Below are positions 43,458-54,979 of a DNA stretch of 64,000 nt, in pieces. Under the pieces are notes generated by a model, which saw only the letters and a program-made list of their open reading frames with translations, made no database searches and was not told the DNA's origin. Source of the stretch: Noviherbaspirillum aerium (lineage in GTDB: Bacteria; Pseudomonadota; Gammaproteobacteria; Burkholderiales; Burkholderiaceae_D). Location: assembly GCF_008929045.1 (NCBI RefSeq), contig NZ_VFAH01000008.1, forward strand, positions 186,001 through 250,000, given 5' to 3'. Each line of letters begins with the position of its first letter. Within the stretch, counting starts at the first letter, position 1. The position numbers and the translations under genes were made by a program.

Positions 43458-44507
43458 TCAGGCCTGCCGGATCTCGTCATCAACCACTGCGGACCTGATA
43501 CAGGCTTCGCTGCCATGTCCTGGCATACCCTCCTTGGCTCGGGCAACCTTGACCGTATCAGGCAGGGCGACGCCATTTTTTGCCGCTGTCAATTCAGCCA
43601 GAATCGATATCGCGATCTCGGCCGGGGTTTTGCTGCCGATATAAATTCCCACTGGCCCGTGCAGTCTTTCGATCTGGGCGTCCGTCAGCTCGAACAGCTT
43701 GAGCCGTTCCCGGCGCTTTGCATTGTTGATGCGCGACCCGATTGCCCCTACATAAAACGCCTCGGACTTGAGCGCTTCCATCAATGCCAGATCATCAAGC
43801 TTGGGGTCATGGGTAAGCGCGATGATTGCGCTGCGGCTGTCCGGCTGCATCGCGATAACATGATCATCCGGCATTTCGCGGACGAGTTCGACGCCAGGGA
43901 AATCCCATCCTTCCCGATACTCTTCCCGGGGATCGCATATCGTCACCAGGTAATCCATGCCGATTGCAATCTGCGCCAGGAAGCGGGAAAGCTGGCCCGC
44001 TCCAATGATGAGAAGGCGCCAGCGCGGTCCATGCACGGTGGTGAGCACGGAATCCGACACCTGAAGCGACATGCCCGGACCCGCCGGCATATAAGACACC
44101 TCGCCGCTGCCCAGTTGCAGCCGCCGTGCGACAAGCTGTCGTTCTGCAAGCCGGTCCAGCAGTTCCGGAATCCGGCTCTTCTCCGACAATGGCTCGATTG
44201 CCAGTTCGATCGTGCCGCCGCATGGCAGGCCGAATCGATGCGCTTCGTCGGCAGTAATGCCGTAACGGACGATCTCGGGAGCCAAGCGGCGGATACCGTT
44301 TTCCCTTGCGTGCGCAATCAGGTCATCCTCTATGCAGCCACCGGAAACGGAGCCGACCACAAGTCCATCGTCGCGCAGTGCCAACATGGCGCCTTCCGGA
44401 CGCGGACTTGAACCCCAGGTCCGGATCACGGTGACCAGCTCACAGCGGTAACCCTCCGCAAGCCAGCGGGCACAGCTTTTCAATACCTCGAGATCGATAC
44501 TATCCAT
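43458..44507 (-). CDS. XdhC/CoxI-family molybdenum cofactor insertion protein
   Basis: A 349-aa protein. The N-terminal XdhC_CoxI part has VTVIRTWGSSPRPEGAMLAL and VGSVSGGCIEDDLI, and the C-terminal Rossmann part has LLIIGAGQLSRFLAQIA, ALTHDPKLDDLAL and FYVGAIGSRINNAKRRERL. Such proteins bind the molybdenum cofactor, support its sulfuration and hand it to xanthine-dehydrogenase-type enzymes. It starts 87 bases after the 2Fe-2S subunit gene, yet the catalytic subunit it should serve is not there. The ATG at 44507 is chosen by family start. Confidence 0.9.
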   Translation of the reverse strand: MDSIDLEVLKSCARWLAEGYRCELVTVIRTWGSSPRPEGAMLALRDDGLVVGSVSGGCIEDDLIAHARENGIRRLAPEIVRYGITADEAHRFGLPCGGTIELAIEPLSEKSRIPELLDRLAERQLVARRLQLGSGEVSYMPAGPGMSLQVSDSVLTTVHGPRWRLLIIGAGQLSRFLAQIAIGMDYLVTICDPREEYREGWDFPGVELVREMPDDHVIAMQPDSRSAIIALTHDPKLDDLALMEALKSEAFYVGAIGSRINNAKRRERLKLFELTDAQIERLHGPVGIYIGSKTPAEIAISILAELTAAKNGVALPDTVKVARAKEGMPGHGSEACIRSAVVDDEIRQA

Positions 44508-44594
44508 GTTGGCTCTCTGTGACAGCGGGCGGCCATGCCGGCAAGGTTGACGGGCGCCCTTCTGCAGATCTGACAATACGCATGCCCCGTCTTT

Positions 44595-45053
<459 letters not shown>

Positions 45054-45297
45054 GATGGCGTCTCCTTGTTCGAAGGTCTATTTTTCTTTGGTGCGGCGTG
45101 GAGAAAATATAAACGAAATGGCGGTCTCTTGCTTGGCGCATTACCGATGTGGCAACGCGGACTCCTCGCTACTGCAGTAGCAAATGCGATCGGATCTTCC
45201 AGTCTTCCAGCGTCGCCGACATGAAATTTTTCCACAAGGGAACAAGTTGGTGCGTTTTCGAGTCTAGAGTGCATCCGTTTTTTTGACGAGTCCTACC

Positions 45298-45498
45298 ATG
45301 ATGCTTGACGAACAACATAGTGAAGAATTGCGTGCACTCCGTAACCTTGAACGTACCGTACGCGCCTACAGCATCACCACCCGCATGGTGTCTTATCAGC
45401 GCCGCCAGGAAATGCTGGCCGCCGCGCTGCGCGAGGTCATCGACGCCCGCAAATCAGCAATCCGCAGGTCGCGCTCGGTCCCCCTGAAGGAGGAATAA
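45298..45498 (+). CDS. Hypothetical protein, 66 aa
   Basis: A small basic helical protein (EELRALRNLERTVRAYSITT, then REVIDARKSAIRRSRS). It has no signal peptide or metal motif. The ATG at 45298 is preferred; the frame opens with TTG at 45283. The ribosome site is weak. A strong hairpin follows the stop at a distance, which supports a real unit. Function unknown. Confidence 0.6.
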   Translation: MMLDEQHSEELRALRNLERTVRAYSITTRMVSYQRRQEMLAAALREVIDARKSAIRRSRSVPLKEE

Positions 45499-45537
45499 GG
45501 AAGCTACCTGCCTTGCTTTCCAATTTCCCGGCACTTC

Positions 45538-45574
45538 GCTGGAGCATGTTCGCGCGCCATCAACATGCTCCAGC
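45538..45574 (+). terminator. Hairpin after the 66-aa gene
   Basis: A perfect 13-bp stem, GCTGGAGCATGTT (45538-45550) and AACATGCTCCAGC (45562-45574), with an 11-base loop, 40 bases past the stop. There is no T run, so a factor-independent role is uncertain. Confidence 0.5.
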
Positions 45575-45749
45575 CCGCAAACATCGGCTTGCGTCCTCTC
45601 CCCTTCCCGCTTCTTTCCTCTCCGCAGTTTTCCTCCTCACAGTTTGTTACGACTAAGACGAAGCAAGTCGACCAGATATTGCCTAGTGTCAAACGAACAA
45701 GACTTGGTGCTGGCAACATAAGGCTCTATCGAGTCTTTCGAATCATCCA

Positions 45750-47288
45750 ATGCGTCTTAACCTGTTCAAGCGTGCAGTGCATGTTCATGCCTTTCTGGTA
45801 TGCATGGCATTCGTAATGCTTCCTGCAACCGAAGCGAAAGCCTTCGGCTTCGCCGATGTGTCCGCCAAGGCGAAAAAGCTTGCGGCCGCCTCCTACGTCA
45901 AACCGGAAAAGAACCTTCCGAAGGCACTGGAAACCCTGACCTACGATCAGTACCGCGACATCCGCTTCAATCCGGAGAAATCCTATTGGCGTAACGCTCG
46001 CCTCCCCTTCGAACTGGCCTTCTTTCACCAGGGCCAATATTTCGACACGCCGGTCAGGATCCATGAAATCACAGGCAAGGCGGTACATGAAATCAAGTTC
46101 GATCCGAAATTGTTCAACTATGGCGCGAACACCCATTTGAACCCCAAGGATCTTGCCAATCTCGGATATGCGGGCTTCCGCGTTCACTACCCGTTGAATA
46201 CGGCGAAATACAAGGACGAAGTCATCGTATTTCTTGGAGCAAGCTACTTCCGTGCGGTTGGCAAGAACCAGCTATATGGTTTATCCGCACGCGGACTTGC
46301 TGTTGATACGGGTCTGAATTCCGGAGAGGAATTCCCGCAGTTCACCGAATTCTGGATCGAACGGCCTGATGCAAATGACAAGGAACTGACGATCTATGCA
46401 CTCCTGGATTCGCGTCGGGTAACCGGCGCCTACCGGTTCATCGTCAGACCCGGCTTTGACACGGTTGTGGACGTCAAGTCGGAGCTATATCTGCGCGAAA
46501 ACGTCTCCAAGCTCGGTATCGCGCCATTGACCAGCATGTATTATTTCGGGGAAAACCACCGGCCCAACATTGATGACCACCGACCCGAAGTACATGATTC
46601 AGACGGTCTCTCGATCCAGTCGGGGACCGGCGAATGGATATGGCGACCGCTGGTCAACCCGAAACGCCTGCTGATCACCTCATTTGCGCTTAATAATCCT
46701 CAAGGTTTCGGTCTTATGCAGCGAGATCGGGAATTTTCCAGCTATGAGGACCTCGAAGCACATTATCAGCGCAGGCCGAGCGCGTGGATAGAGCCGCGCG
46801 GAAATTGGGGAGCCGGCCGCGTGGAACTGGTGCAGATTCCGACGCCTGACGAAACAAATGACAATATCGTCGCCTACTGGATGCCAGATGTGCCGCCAAA
46901 ACCTGGGGTTCCGCTCGGTCTGGAATACCGGATGCTCTGGCAGAAGGATGTCGATAAGAAACCGCCGCTGGCATGGGTGGCGCAGACAAGACGGGGTCAT
47001 GGTTTTGTACGCAAGCCGGACGACAGCATCGCGCTCTTCGTCGATTTCGAAGGACCGGCGCTGAAAAAACTGGAAGACGGCGCCAAACTTGAGCTGAGCA
47101 TCACAACCGATGCCAATGCGAAGGTGCTGGAAACGAATACGTATCCGAACCAGATGAGAGGTGGCTGGCGTACCTCGGTCCGCTTCAAGCGAATCGATGA
47201 CAAGAAGCCAGTCGAACTGCGCGGTTATCTGCGCCACAACAACACAACACTATCCGAAACGTGGAGCTACATTCTTCCGCCCGATTGA
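45750..47288 (+). CDS. opgG: Osmoregulated periplasmic glucan biosynthesis protein G
   Basis: A 512-aa MdoG-family protein. A signal peptide covers about 1-31 (ending TEAKAF). The family blocks [48 protein letters not shown] and [20 protein letters not shown] (in part) are all present. It acts in the periplasm to shape the beta-glucan backbone made by OpgH. Its last 28 bases overlap the opgH frame. Confidence 0.95.
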   Translation: MRLNLFKRAVHVHAFLVCMAFVMLPATEAKAFGFADVSAKAKKLAAASYVKPEKNLPKALETLTYDQYRDIRFNPEKSYWRNARLPFELAFFHQGQYFDTPVRIHEITGKAVHEIKFDPKLFNYGANTHLNPKDLANLGYAGFRVHYPLNTAKYKDEVIVFLGASYFRAVGKNQLYGLSARGLAVDTGLNSGEEFPQFTEFWIERPDANDKELTIYALLDSRRVTGAYRFIVRPGFDTVVDVKSELYLRENVSKLGIAPLTSMYYFGENHRPNIDDHRPEVHDSDGLSIQSGTGEWIWRPLVNPKRLLITSFALNNPQGFGLMQRDREFSSYEDLEAHYQRRPSAWIEPRGNWGAGRVELVQIPTPDETNDNIVAYWMPDVPPKPGVPLGLEYRMLWQKDVDKKPPLAWVAQTRRGHGFVRKPDDSIALFVDFEGPALKKLEDGAKLELSITTDANAKVLETNTYPNQMRGGWRTSVRFKRIDDKKPVELRGYLRHNNTTLSETWSYILPPD

Positions 47289-49822
47289 AGCGAGTCTACA
47301 GCAGCTCGCCGCTCTGCCAGCGATACATTGAGCGGCTGCGCCTATCCCCAACCCAACGCAACCAGGTTGCCGCCGCTATCGATGCGGCAGCACCTGCCAC
47401 CGAAGATGAAGCCCTCGCCGTCCTGCACGACGCACTTGCGGGCGATGCGTCCCTGGCCGGCAATCCCGCGTATCGTTCGCTCGGCGCACGGATAAACCTC
47501 GCCTGCGGGAGTCCGCAGTCAATGCCCGCCTCCGAAAGCGCAGCCATTCTACCGCTGGCGCCGCCGCTGAATCGTGCGTCGATGGTCCCGCACCCGTGGA
47601 ATCCGCTGAACCCGGTTAAACGCTGGGCGCAGGCGTTGACCCGAAGGCGCACTCAGTGGGTGGAACGACGCCAGGAGAACGGCCGCCGCCGCCCCTGGCC
47701 GGCCGAATTGCCGCCCGACGAGGCCGAAACCGGCCCGGACAAGATCGGACGCTGGCAGCATCAAGGCAACATCCGACGCCTGGTACTGCTCGTTCTTATG
47801 CTTGCGCAGACCGGAGTCGCCACGTGGTTCATGAGCAAGGTATTGCCCTACCAGGGCACTGCCAAGGATGAAATCGCCCTGCTGGCCTTGTTCTCAATCC
47901 TGTTCTGCTGGGTCTCCGCCGGATTCTGGACCGCAATGGCCGGCTTCCTGGTCATGCTGCGCGGCACCGACCGTTTCGTCATATCGCGCAGCGCCGCAGG
48001 GGACAAGCCGATCGAGGCTTCAGCCCGTACGGCGATCGTCATGCCGATCTGTAACGAAGATGTCGATCGCGTGATGGCGGGTTTGCGGGCCACGTATGAA
48101 TCCGTGACGGCAACCGGTGAGCTAGACCGTTTCGACTTCTTCATCCTGAGCGACAGCAACGAAAGCGATACCTGTGCCGCCGAACTCGCGGCCTGGAACG
48201 CGTTATGCCGCGAGCTCGACGGTTTCGGACGCATCTTCTATCGCCGCCGCCGGCGCCGGGTCAAGCGAAAGAGCGGCAATATCGATGACTTTTGCCGTCG
48301 CTGGGGCAACCAGTACCGCTACATGGTGGTGCTCGACGCGGACAGCGTCATGAGCGGCGATTGCCTGACGACCCTGGTGCGTCTCATGGAAGCCAATCCG
48401 GGCGCGGGTATCATCCAGACTGCTCCCATCGCTGCGGGACGCGATACGCTTTACGCGCGCATCCAGCAGTTTTCCACTCGCGTGTACGGTCCGCTGTTCA
48501 CCGCCGGACTGCATTACTGGCAGCTGGGGGAGTCGCATTACTGGGGGCATAATGCCATCATCCGCATGGCGCCCTTCATCCGCCACTGCGCGCTGGCGCC
48601 CTTGCCCGGACGGGGTTCGCTGGCCGGCGAAATTCTTTCGCATGACTTTGTCGAGGCGGCGCTCATGCGCCGCGCCGGATGGGCTGTCTGGATCGCTTAC
48701 GACCTGCACGGCAGCTATGAGGAAATGCCGCCTAACCTGTTGGATGAATTGAAGCGCGACCGCCGCTGGTGCCATGGCAACCTGATGAATTTTCGCCTGT
48801 TCCCGGCCCGCGGCATGCACCCGGTTCACCGGGCGGTGTTCGTCACGGGTGTCATGGCTTACCTGTCGGCGCCGCTCTGGTTCCTGTTCCTCGCCTTGTC
48901 GACCGCCATGCTCGCCATGCATACCCTGGTGGAACCGCAGTATTTTGTCGAGCCGCGCCAGCTATTTCCGATCTGGCCGCAGTGGCATCCCGAAAAGGCG
49001 CTTGCCCTGTTCAGCGCCACGGTGACGCTGCTTTTCCTGCCGAAGTTCCTGAGCGTTCTGGTCATCGCGCTGCGCGACGCCCGGGGTTTCGGCGGAATAC
49101 TGCGCCTTACCGCAAGCATGCTGCTTGAACTGCTGTTTTCGATGATGCTTGCGCCGGTGCGGATGCTGTTCCATACCATGTTCGTGACCGCAGCCTTCCT
49201 CGGATGGGAAATGCGCTGGAAATCGCCGCCGCGCGACGACACGGAAACCAGCTGGGGCGAAGCCTTCCGCAAGCACGGTCTGCACATGATTCTCGGCATT
49301 GCCTGGGGGGCGGCTGTCTACAAGCTGAATCCGTCCTTCCTCTGGTGGCTGCTGCCGATTGCTGGCGCCCTGACGCTCTCGATCCCGATTTCCGTGCTGT
49401 CGAGCAGGGTGTCACTGGGCCGGAAGATGCGCAATGCCGGCCTCTTCCTGATACCCGAAGAATCGGCACCGCCAAAGGAACTCACCGACACTTATAGCTA
49501 TGCCCGGCATGAGGCCGGACAGCCAACGCCGGATTTCGTCGAGGCCGTGGTGGACCCGCTGCTCAATGCCGTCGTGTGCGCCGCGGCGCGCCCTCATCCC
49601 GGCCTGCCGCGCCCCGCGATAGAAGCTCGCCAGGCTCTTGCCGATACCGCGCTGCAAGAAGGCCCCGGCGCGTTGAACGCCGCGGATTGCAAGATCCTGC
49701 TGGATGATCCGCTCGCCATGTCTAGACTGCATTTCAATGTCTGGTCCTCCCCCTCTGCGCATCCCGAATGGCGGGAACGGATCTATCGCGAATCGGATGA
49801 TCGCCTGGCGAATGCGTCTTGA
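47261..49822 (+). CDS. opgH: Glucans biosynthesis glucosyltransferase H
   Basis: An 853-aa membrane glucosyltransferase with eight or so membrane segments. The GT2 core shows [15 protein letters not shown], the DAD of [26 protein letters not shown], and [11 protein letters not shown] with the RxxRW-type acceptor motif. It polymerises glucose from UDP-glucose. The start may be GTG 47261 or TTG 47285, the latter overlapping the opgG stop as TTGA. No clear ribosome site, so translation is probably coupled. Its 3' end overlaps the convergent PAS-GGDEF-EAL gene by 40 bases. Confidence 0.95.
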   Translation: MELHSSARLKRVYSSSPLCQRYIERLRLSPTQRNQVAAAIDAAAPATEDEALAVLHDALAGDASLAGNPAYRSLGARINLACGSPQSMPASESAAILPLAPPLNRASMVPHPWNPLNPVKRWAQALTRRRTQWVERRQENGRRRPWPAELPPDEAETGPDKIGRWQHQGNIRRLVLLVLMLAQTGVATWFMSKVLPYQGTAKDEIALLALFSILFCWVSAGFWTAMAGFLVMLRGTDRFVISRSAAGDKPIEASARTAIVMPICNEDVDRVMAGLRATYESVTATGELDRFDFFILSDSNESDTCAAELAAWNALCRELDGFGRIFYRRRRRRVKRKSGNIDDFCRRWGNQYRYMVVLDADSVMSGDCLTTLVRLMEANPGAGIIQTAPIAAGRDTLYARIQQFSTRVYGPLFTAGLHYWQLGESHYWGHNAIIRMAPFIRHCALAPLPGRGSLAGEILSHDFVEAALMRRAGWAVWIAYDLHGSYEEMPPNLLDELKRDRRWCHGNLMNFRLFPARGMHPVHRAVFVTGVMAYLSAPLWFLFLALSTAMLAMHTLVEPQYFVEPRQLFPIWPQWHPEKALALFSATVTLLFLPKFLSVLVIALRDARGFGGILRLTASMLLELLFSMMLAPVRMLFHTMFVTAAFLGWEMRWKSPPRDDTETSWGEAFRKHGLHMILGIAWGAAVYKLNPSFLWWLLPIAGALTLSIPISVLSSRVSLGRKMRNAGLFLIPEESAPPKELTDTYSYARHEAGQPTPDFVEAVVDPLLNAVVCAAARPHPGLPRPAIEARQALADTALQEGPGALNAADCKILLDDPLAMSRLHFNVWSSPSAHPEWRERIYRESDDRLANAS

Positions 49823-52278
49823 AGCAGTCGCTCCGCTTCAAGCGGTGCCAGAGGTTCGCTGATACAGGTACCCTGGATTTCATCGCAGGCCGTGGTGCGC
49901 AGAAAAGCAAGATGCTCCTCTTTCTCCACGCCCTCGGCTACGACCGACAGGTCCAGCGTATGAGCGAGATTGATGACTGCTTCCGCCAGCTTCCATGAGC
50001 CGTCCTTATCGGCTTGCGCAAGGAAGGATCGATCGAGCTTGAGGCTGTCCAGCGGGAAGCGGCCGAGGTAGGCCAGTGAGGAGTACCCGGTGCCGAAATC
50101 ATCCACCGAAATACGCAGACCAAGCGATTTGAGCTCGCGCAGGAGACAGGCTGCGACGTCGGCATCCTCCATCAGCGCCGACTCGGTCAGTTCAAGTTCG
50201 AGTTGATCCGGCGGCAGCCCGCTCGCCTGCAAAGCCTGGCCGACCGATCTGACCAGCTTGTTCGTTCGAATCTGCCGTGCCGAAAGGTTGACCGAGACCT
50301 TGAGCGGCCGGCCGAAGTGCCGGCTCCATTGCTGAACCTGCATCGTGGCGCGGCGTAGTACCCAGTCCCCGATGTCATTGATCAGGCCGATCTCTTCCGC
50401 CAAGGGAATGAACTCGCTGGGCGGCACCGTGCCGAGATCCGGATGCATCCAGCGCAGCAATGCTTCCACTCCGGTAACGGTATGGCTTTGCAAATGGACT
50501 CGCGGCTGGTAATACACCTGCAATTCATTGCGCGCCACGGCATGCCGGAGGGCAGCCTGCATGACGAGGCGGGACCTTGAGGCGGCGCCCATGTCGGCAG
50601 TAAAGAAGCGGTAGGTTCCGCCGCCAAAAGCCTTCGCGCGATAGAGCGCGGTGTCGGCACTTTGGAGCAGCGACTCACTGGTGTCGCCATCCTGGGGATA
50701 CATGCTAATGCCAATCGATGCGCTGGCCTTGACCTCATGTCCCTTGATCAGAATCGGAAGATCAAGCGAGCGCGTCAGTTTCTCTGCAAGCCTTTTCGCG
50801 CTTGACTCCCCATTTCTGCACTCCGCCACCACCACGAACTCGTCGCCTCCCAGTCTCGCGACCGTGTCGTCGGAACGCACGCAGCGGTTGAGGCGTATGG
50901 CAATTTCCTTGAGCAGGATATCGCCGGCCGCATGCCCGAAGGAGTCATTCACTTCCTTGAAGTTATCGAGGTCAATAAAGAAGACTGCGATGAAGACACC
51001 GGCTTCCCGGCTGTCCAGACGCTGCCTGAGGCTGGTCTGCAGCAGAGCCCGGTTGGGCAATTCGGTAAGGATGTCCAGGGTTGCCAGTCTTTCAAGTGCT
51101 CGTGACGTGCGGACCTCGCGGGTAACATCACGACTGACGCCGCGATATCCGTGGAAAATGCCGTTATCGAAAAACGGTTCGCCCGAAATGCGCAGGAAGC
51201 GCACCAGTTCGGGATCAACCGCAGAAGCTGCGGGGAAGATCACGTCGTGGAAGGATCGCCGTTCGCGTATGCTTTCCAGGCAAACCAGCAACCCGGGGGC
51301 GTGTGGATCCTGCGCATGATCCCTGAAGGAGGAACCGAGCAACTGCTCGGGCTTGACCCGCAGCTTGTGATAGATGCCCTCGGAGAAGAAGGTAAAGCGA
51401 AGTTCGGCATCCGTTTCCCAGTACCAGTCCGACGACAGCGAAATCAGGCTGCGGAACCGCTCTTCCCTGCGCTGGAGTTCGCGCTCCGCTTCGATCTGGG
51501 CAGTAATTTCTCGTGCAATCGACACCGTCCCGAGCTTGGCGTTCGTGGCCGGATCGCGCAACGTGCGAGTGGTGGCCCCCAGCCATACCCAGGATCCGTT
51601 CTTGTGACGGAAACGGATATGCAGGAGGCCGCGCCGTTTCCGTTTTTCCGCCGGCAGTTCCTGATCTTCAGGATGTATATAGTCATATAGCCGCGTGCCG
51701 AGCATTTCATGCGCCTCGTAGCCTAAGGTATCCTTGTGGGAAGGAGAAACATAGACGTAGATGTCATTCGCGTCGGTATGAGAAATCATGTCCCGCGCGT
51801 TCTCGGTCAGGAGGCGGTGCTCCATTTCGCTTCTTGCCAGCCGTGCTCTTGCCTCATGGCTCTCGGACACGTCAAGGAATGTGCCAATGTAGGTATCCGA
51901 AGACCGGTCAGGACCGAATTTCGGCGCGGCCGCTTCTGCAACCCAGCGTACCGTTCCATCGCTGCACAGGATCCGGTACTGGACTTGGTATTCGCGCCGC
52001 TGCTCCCGCGCCTGGGTGACGCAACGCTCTACCCGCAGGACATCTTCCGGATGGATGAATTCCAGCCAATCCTTTAGAGAAAGTTCCAGATAACCACTAC
52101 GCTGACTGACTGGCCGGGCGCGCCGCGCAGCCGACCCGACATATTGATATGGGCCACTGATACTCGCTTCCCATACGATAACGCCCGCGTCATCGGCAAG
52201 GCGACGCAGGAAACTGGCAGGCGATGTAGGCGTAAGTTGCAGGCTGGATGCAACCGGCAATGCGAGATCTTTTTCCAT
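49783..52278 (-). CDS. PAS-PAS-PAS-GGDEF-EAL cyclic-di-GMP enzyme
   Basis: About 831 aa. Three PAS-type sensor regions (about 25-150, 160-270, 290-395) are followed by a diguanylate cyclase with intact GGDEF near 480 and an RxxD inhibitory site (RSDD) five residues before it. A phosphodiesterase domain follows, with EAL in [21 protein letters not shown] and [11 protein letters not shown]. Both catalytic sites look complete, so it may make or break c-di-GMP depending on its sensors. No membrane segment; it is cytoplasmic. The ATG at 52278 is preferred over a TTG at 52305. Confidence 0.94.
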   Translation of the reverse strand: MEKDLALPVASSLQLTPTSPASFLRRLADDAGVIVWEASISGPYQYVGSAARRARPVSQRSGYLELSLKDWLEFIHPEDVLRVERCVTQAREQRREYQVQYRILCSDGTVRWVAEAAAPKFGPDRSSDTYIGTFLDVSESHEARARLARSEMEHRLLTENARDMISHTDANDIYVYVSPSHKDTLGYEAHEMLGTRLYDYIHPEDQELPAEKRKRRGLLHIRFRHKNGSWVWLGATTRTLRDPATNAKLGTVSIAREITAQIEAERELQRREERFRSLISLSSDWYWETDAELRFTFFSEGIYHKLRVKPEQLLGSSFRDHAQDPHAPGLLVCLESIRERRSFHDVIFPAASAVDPELVRFLRISGEPFFDNGIFHGYRGVSRDVTREVRTSRALERLATLDILTELPNRALLQTSLRQRLDSREAGVFIAVFFIDLDNFKEVNDSFGHAAGDILLKEIAIRLNRCVRSDDTVARLGGDEFVVVAECRNGESSAKRLAEKLTRSLDLPILIKGHEVKASASIGISMYPQDGDTSESLLQSADTALYRAKAFGGGTYRFFTADMGAASRSRLVMQAALRHAVARNELQVYYQPRVHLQSHTVTGVEALLRWMHPDLGTVPPSEFIPLAEEIGLINDIGDWVLRRATMQVQQWSRHFGRPLKVSVNLSARQIRTNKLVRSVGQALQASGLPPDQLELELTESALMEDADVAACLLRELKSLGLRISVDDFGTGYSSLAYLGRFPLDSLKLDRSFLAQADKDGSWKLAEAVINLAHTLDLSVVAEGVEKEEHLAFLRTTACDEIQGTCISEPLAPLEAERLLQDAFARRSSDSR

Positions 52279-52461
52279 GCCTGCAATGTTACCACTCGGC
52301 AGCAATGTGGAATAAAGACCTCCCGTGTTTCAGGATATCCATTAAACCGCCGCGTCGGATTGCCAAGCGTTAATGAAACAGCGACGCAGAACTAAAGAAA
52401 GCCGTCCTAGGCAGCGGTTGCAGGGCACAATACATTGATCCGCACGTTTAATATCGATAAA

Positions 52462-52641
52462 CTATGACGGTTTAATCGACGAAGCGCTCTCGGCAGCAAG
52501 AGGTGGGCGTGGCGTGCCGGCTTCTGAATGCTTGCCCGTCATGGCGTCAATCTGCTTGAGTTCAAGCAACGCCATGATGAAGACGCCGACAACAATTCCG
52601 GCAGTAAATAACCCCAGCAGCAGAATGATCAGCGAAACCAT
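52462..52641 (-). CDS. Small single-span membrane protein, 59 aa
   Basis: The gene starts at an ATG with GGAGG at a good distance. The protein has an N-terminal membrane span (MVSLIILLLGLFTAGIVVGV, continuing FIMALLEL) and a polar Pro/Ser tail of about 30 residues (AGTPRPPLAAESASSIKPS). The topology is probably N-out or a signal anchor. No family recognised. It lies 184 bases upstream of the PAS-GGDEF-EAL gene, in the same direction. Confidence 0.65.
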   Translation of the reverse strand: MVSLIILLLGLFTAGIVVGVFIMALLELKQIDAMTGKHSEAGTPRPPLAAESASSIKPS

Positions 52642-52985
52642 CGTCGGCCTCCGTCAGTTGCCTGGTGTGGACAGTCCATCCTTGATTCATTTAAGCACTA
52701 GCACGCAATGAAAGGTTGCGTTTAATCAATTTTTTAACGCTAATGCCCAGGCGTATCTCACCATTTCACTATTACGCCTCGGTGTGTTTGCATTTATTGC
52801 ATTTTTACTCCCAAATATAGGAACTCTTCATCCTTCCCATAGAAAAAATCCTGCGAATAATTTTTGTGCGAAGCAACCAAAGCTGGCTTGCTTTGTCCTA
52901 TCACTGCTTCTCAGAAACTTTGCGTGCACCAAGTACGGACGTCCATTGAACTGCTCGCAAATATTGACTCTCCACAGGATCACGC
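52642..52985. other. AT-rich divergent promoter region
   Basis: No gene seen. This AT-rich stretch separates the 59-aa gene from the FtsH-like gene and should hold promoters for both. Confidence 0.5.
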
Positions 52986-54908
52986 ATGCCAAGTTTTTCC
53001 AAGCTTTATGACTCCTTCAAGAACGGCTACGTCGTTGCGGTGCTTTCCGTTCTGCTTGCTTTCATCGCGGTTGGTGCCGTGGTGTACAAACCGCTTACCA
53101 CGCAAAGCAATCCCGTGGTTCAATCCCAGGATATCTCCGAGATCACCAAGCTGGTCGCCAACCGCCACAAGCTTGAATACCTGCTACTGGCCCAGCCGCT
53201 TTCCGATTTTCCGCGCTATGTTTTCAAATACAAGGACGCTGACGAAATCCATGTGGTCAAGGTGCCGAGCACTTCCCATACGAATCTGGAGCGCGAGGTA
53301 TTGCTGAAAAATGCAATTCCCTACGCCATCGCCAAAGACGAATTTCTGAACGCCAATCGCGCCATCCTCGAAGACGAGGAAGCACAGCGTTCCGCTCTCG
53401 CCGAAGCCGGGTCTTTTCTTGCGCGCAATGCCATTGGTATCGCCCTGCTCGTATTCCTGTTCATCGGCTTGCGCAAGGGCATGCCCAGCCTTGGACTGGG
53501 CAGCGGCGCTTCCGTCATCAAGCCGGAGAATCTCAAGGGCAGCATGGATGACCTCGTCGGCATGGAAGACATCAAGCGCGAAGTCGCCCATCTGGAAGAA
53601 ATGATCATCAACCGCGACCTTTACCGATCGCACAATATCGACAAGCCCTTCAATGTCATGCTGACCGGCCCTGCGGGCACCGGCAAGACCAAACTGGCTG
53701 GTTATCTCGCGAAAAAACTCGACATTCCGCTGATTCAGGCATCCGGCTCCGGACTCGAATCCGGCTTCGTGGGCGGCGGTTCCAAGGCCCTCAACGCCCT
53801 CTACAAGAAGGCCGTTGCACAAGGCCGCTGCATCATTTTCCTGGACGAGGCGCAGAGCTTGTTCATGCCGCGCGGCCGCGGCGACAAGAAATGGGATGAC
53901 GATACTGCCAACACCCTGCTTGGCCTGCTTGACGGCGTCAAGAGCGAGGAAGGCTCGGGAGTGATCTGGGTCGTCGCCTCCAACTTCGACGATGCCAACA
54001 GTCAGATGGACGAGGCGATGCTGCGGCGCTTCGCGGTGAAGATCAACTTCCGTCTGCCCAACAAATCCGAGCGCCGTGAACTGCTCAACGTATTCCTGTC
54101 GCGCAAGGATGTGGAGTGCATCGACTGGAGCAATCTCAATCTCGACTACGTCGCCGAGATCACGGCCAACCTGAGTCCGGCTTTGCTGGAAACCGTGGTG
54201 GACCGTGCCAGCATGATCGCTATCCAGGAAAAAAGCCTGATCGATACCGACGTGCTGTTCCGCGCCTTCGAACGCGCGTCCATCGGTCTGACCGACCGCG
54301 CCACCACCGCAGAGAAGAACAAGGAACGCGAACGCGTCGCCCTGCACGAACTCGGCCACTTCTTCATGCAGATCGACCCTTACATCCGCGAAGGACTGAG
54401 CTGGGATGAAGTCAAGGCAAAATCCAACCTGCTCAAGATCAGCACGGAATCCGTATCGAAGATCGGTGCGCTCGGCTATGTGCTGTCGTCGGCCAGCGAT
54501 GTATCGCTGCGCACGCTCGAAGAACTGGAGCAGGACGTCGTGCAGTTGTACGGTGGCGTTGCGGCGGAGGAATTGTTTTACGGCGCCCGCGGTATTTCCA
54601 CCGGCAGCCAGAACGACATTCAGAAAGTGACCTCGATGCTCGACCTGATGGTCAACCGCCTGTCGATGTATTCCCGCTCCAAGCTGGACTATAGCCAGCT
54701 CAAGGGAGAGGCCTCGCCCGACGAAGCGCTGCGCCAGGTAGAAGCCAAGGCCGATGAACTCTATACCCGTACCCTCGAAGCCATGAAGGATTACAAGGAC
54801 CTGATCAGCGCCCTGACTGGCACCCTGCTGGAACGTTACGTATTGTCGAAAGATGAAGTCTTCGAGTTGCTCGCCGAATTGACCGAACCGCCGCGCAAGG
54901 CCGCATAA
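52986..54908 (+). CDS. Divergent FtsH-like AAA metalloprotease
   Basis: A 640-aa protein with the FtsH plan: membrane spans at about 15-35 and 149-164 around a periplasmic domain, an AAA domain (Walker A GPAGTGKTK 228-236, pore loop FVGGGS 261-266, Walker B CIIFLDEAQ 282-290), and a zinc protease with HELGH at 454-458 and a third ligand Asp near 544 (GSQNDIQ). It departs from housekeeping FtsH: DEAQ replaces DEID, the PGRFDR arginine-finger block is reduced to MLRRFAVKI, and the metal site is HELGH, not HEAGH. It should degrade membrane or cytoplasmic proteins; targets unknown. Confidence 0.88.
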   Translation: MPSFSKLYDSFKNGYVVAVLSVLLAFIAVGAVVYKPLTTQSNPVVQSQDISEITKLVANRHKLEYLLLAQPLSDFPRYVFKYKDADEIHVVKVPSTSHTNLEREVLLKNAIPYAIAKDEFLNANRAILEDEEAQRSALAEAGSFLARNAIGIALLVFLFIGLRKGMPSLGLGSGASVIKPENLKGSMDDLVGMEDIKREVAHLEEMIINRDLYRSHNIDKPFNVMLTGPAGTGKTKLAGYLAKKLDIPLIQASGSGLESGFVGGGSKALNALYKKAVAQGRCIIFLDEAQSLFMPRGRGDKKWDDDTANTLLGLLDGVKSEEGSGVIWVVASNFDDANSQMDEAMLRRFAVKINFRLPNKSERRELLNVFLSRKDVECIDWSNLNLDYVAEITANLSPALLETVVDRASMIAIQEKSLIDTDVLFRAFERASIGLTDRATTAEKNKERERVALHELGHFFMQIDPYIREGLSWDEVKAKSNLLKISTESVSKIGALGYVLSSASDVSLRTLEELEQDVVQLYGGVAAEELFYGARGISTGSQNDIQKVTSMLDLMVNRLSMYSRSKLDYSQLKGEASPDEALRQVEAKADELYTRTLEAMKDYKDLISALTGTLLERYVLSKDEVFELLAELTEPPRKAA

Positions 54909-54930
54909 GGTCAATCATTACCCGGTATGC

Positions 54931-54968
54931 AAAAAGCCCCGTCGTGAATTCCGCTTCGGGGCTTTTTT
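54931..54968. terminator. Bidirectional terminator between the FtsH-like gene and selU
   Basis: AAAAAGCCCCG (54931-54941) and CGGGGCTTTTT (54957-54967) pair perfectly. T runs lie on both strands, and the genes converge on it. Confidence 0.9.
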
Positions 54969-54979
54969 ACGGGCTTCAA

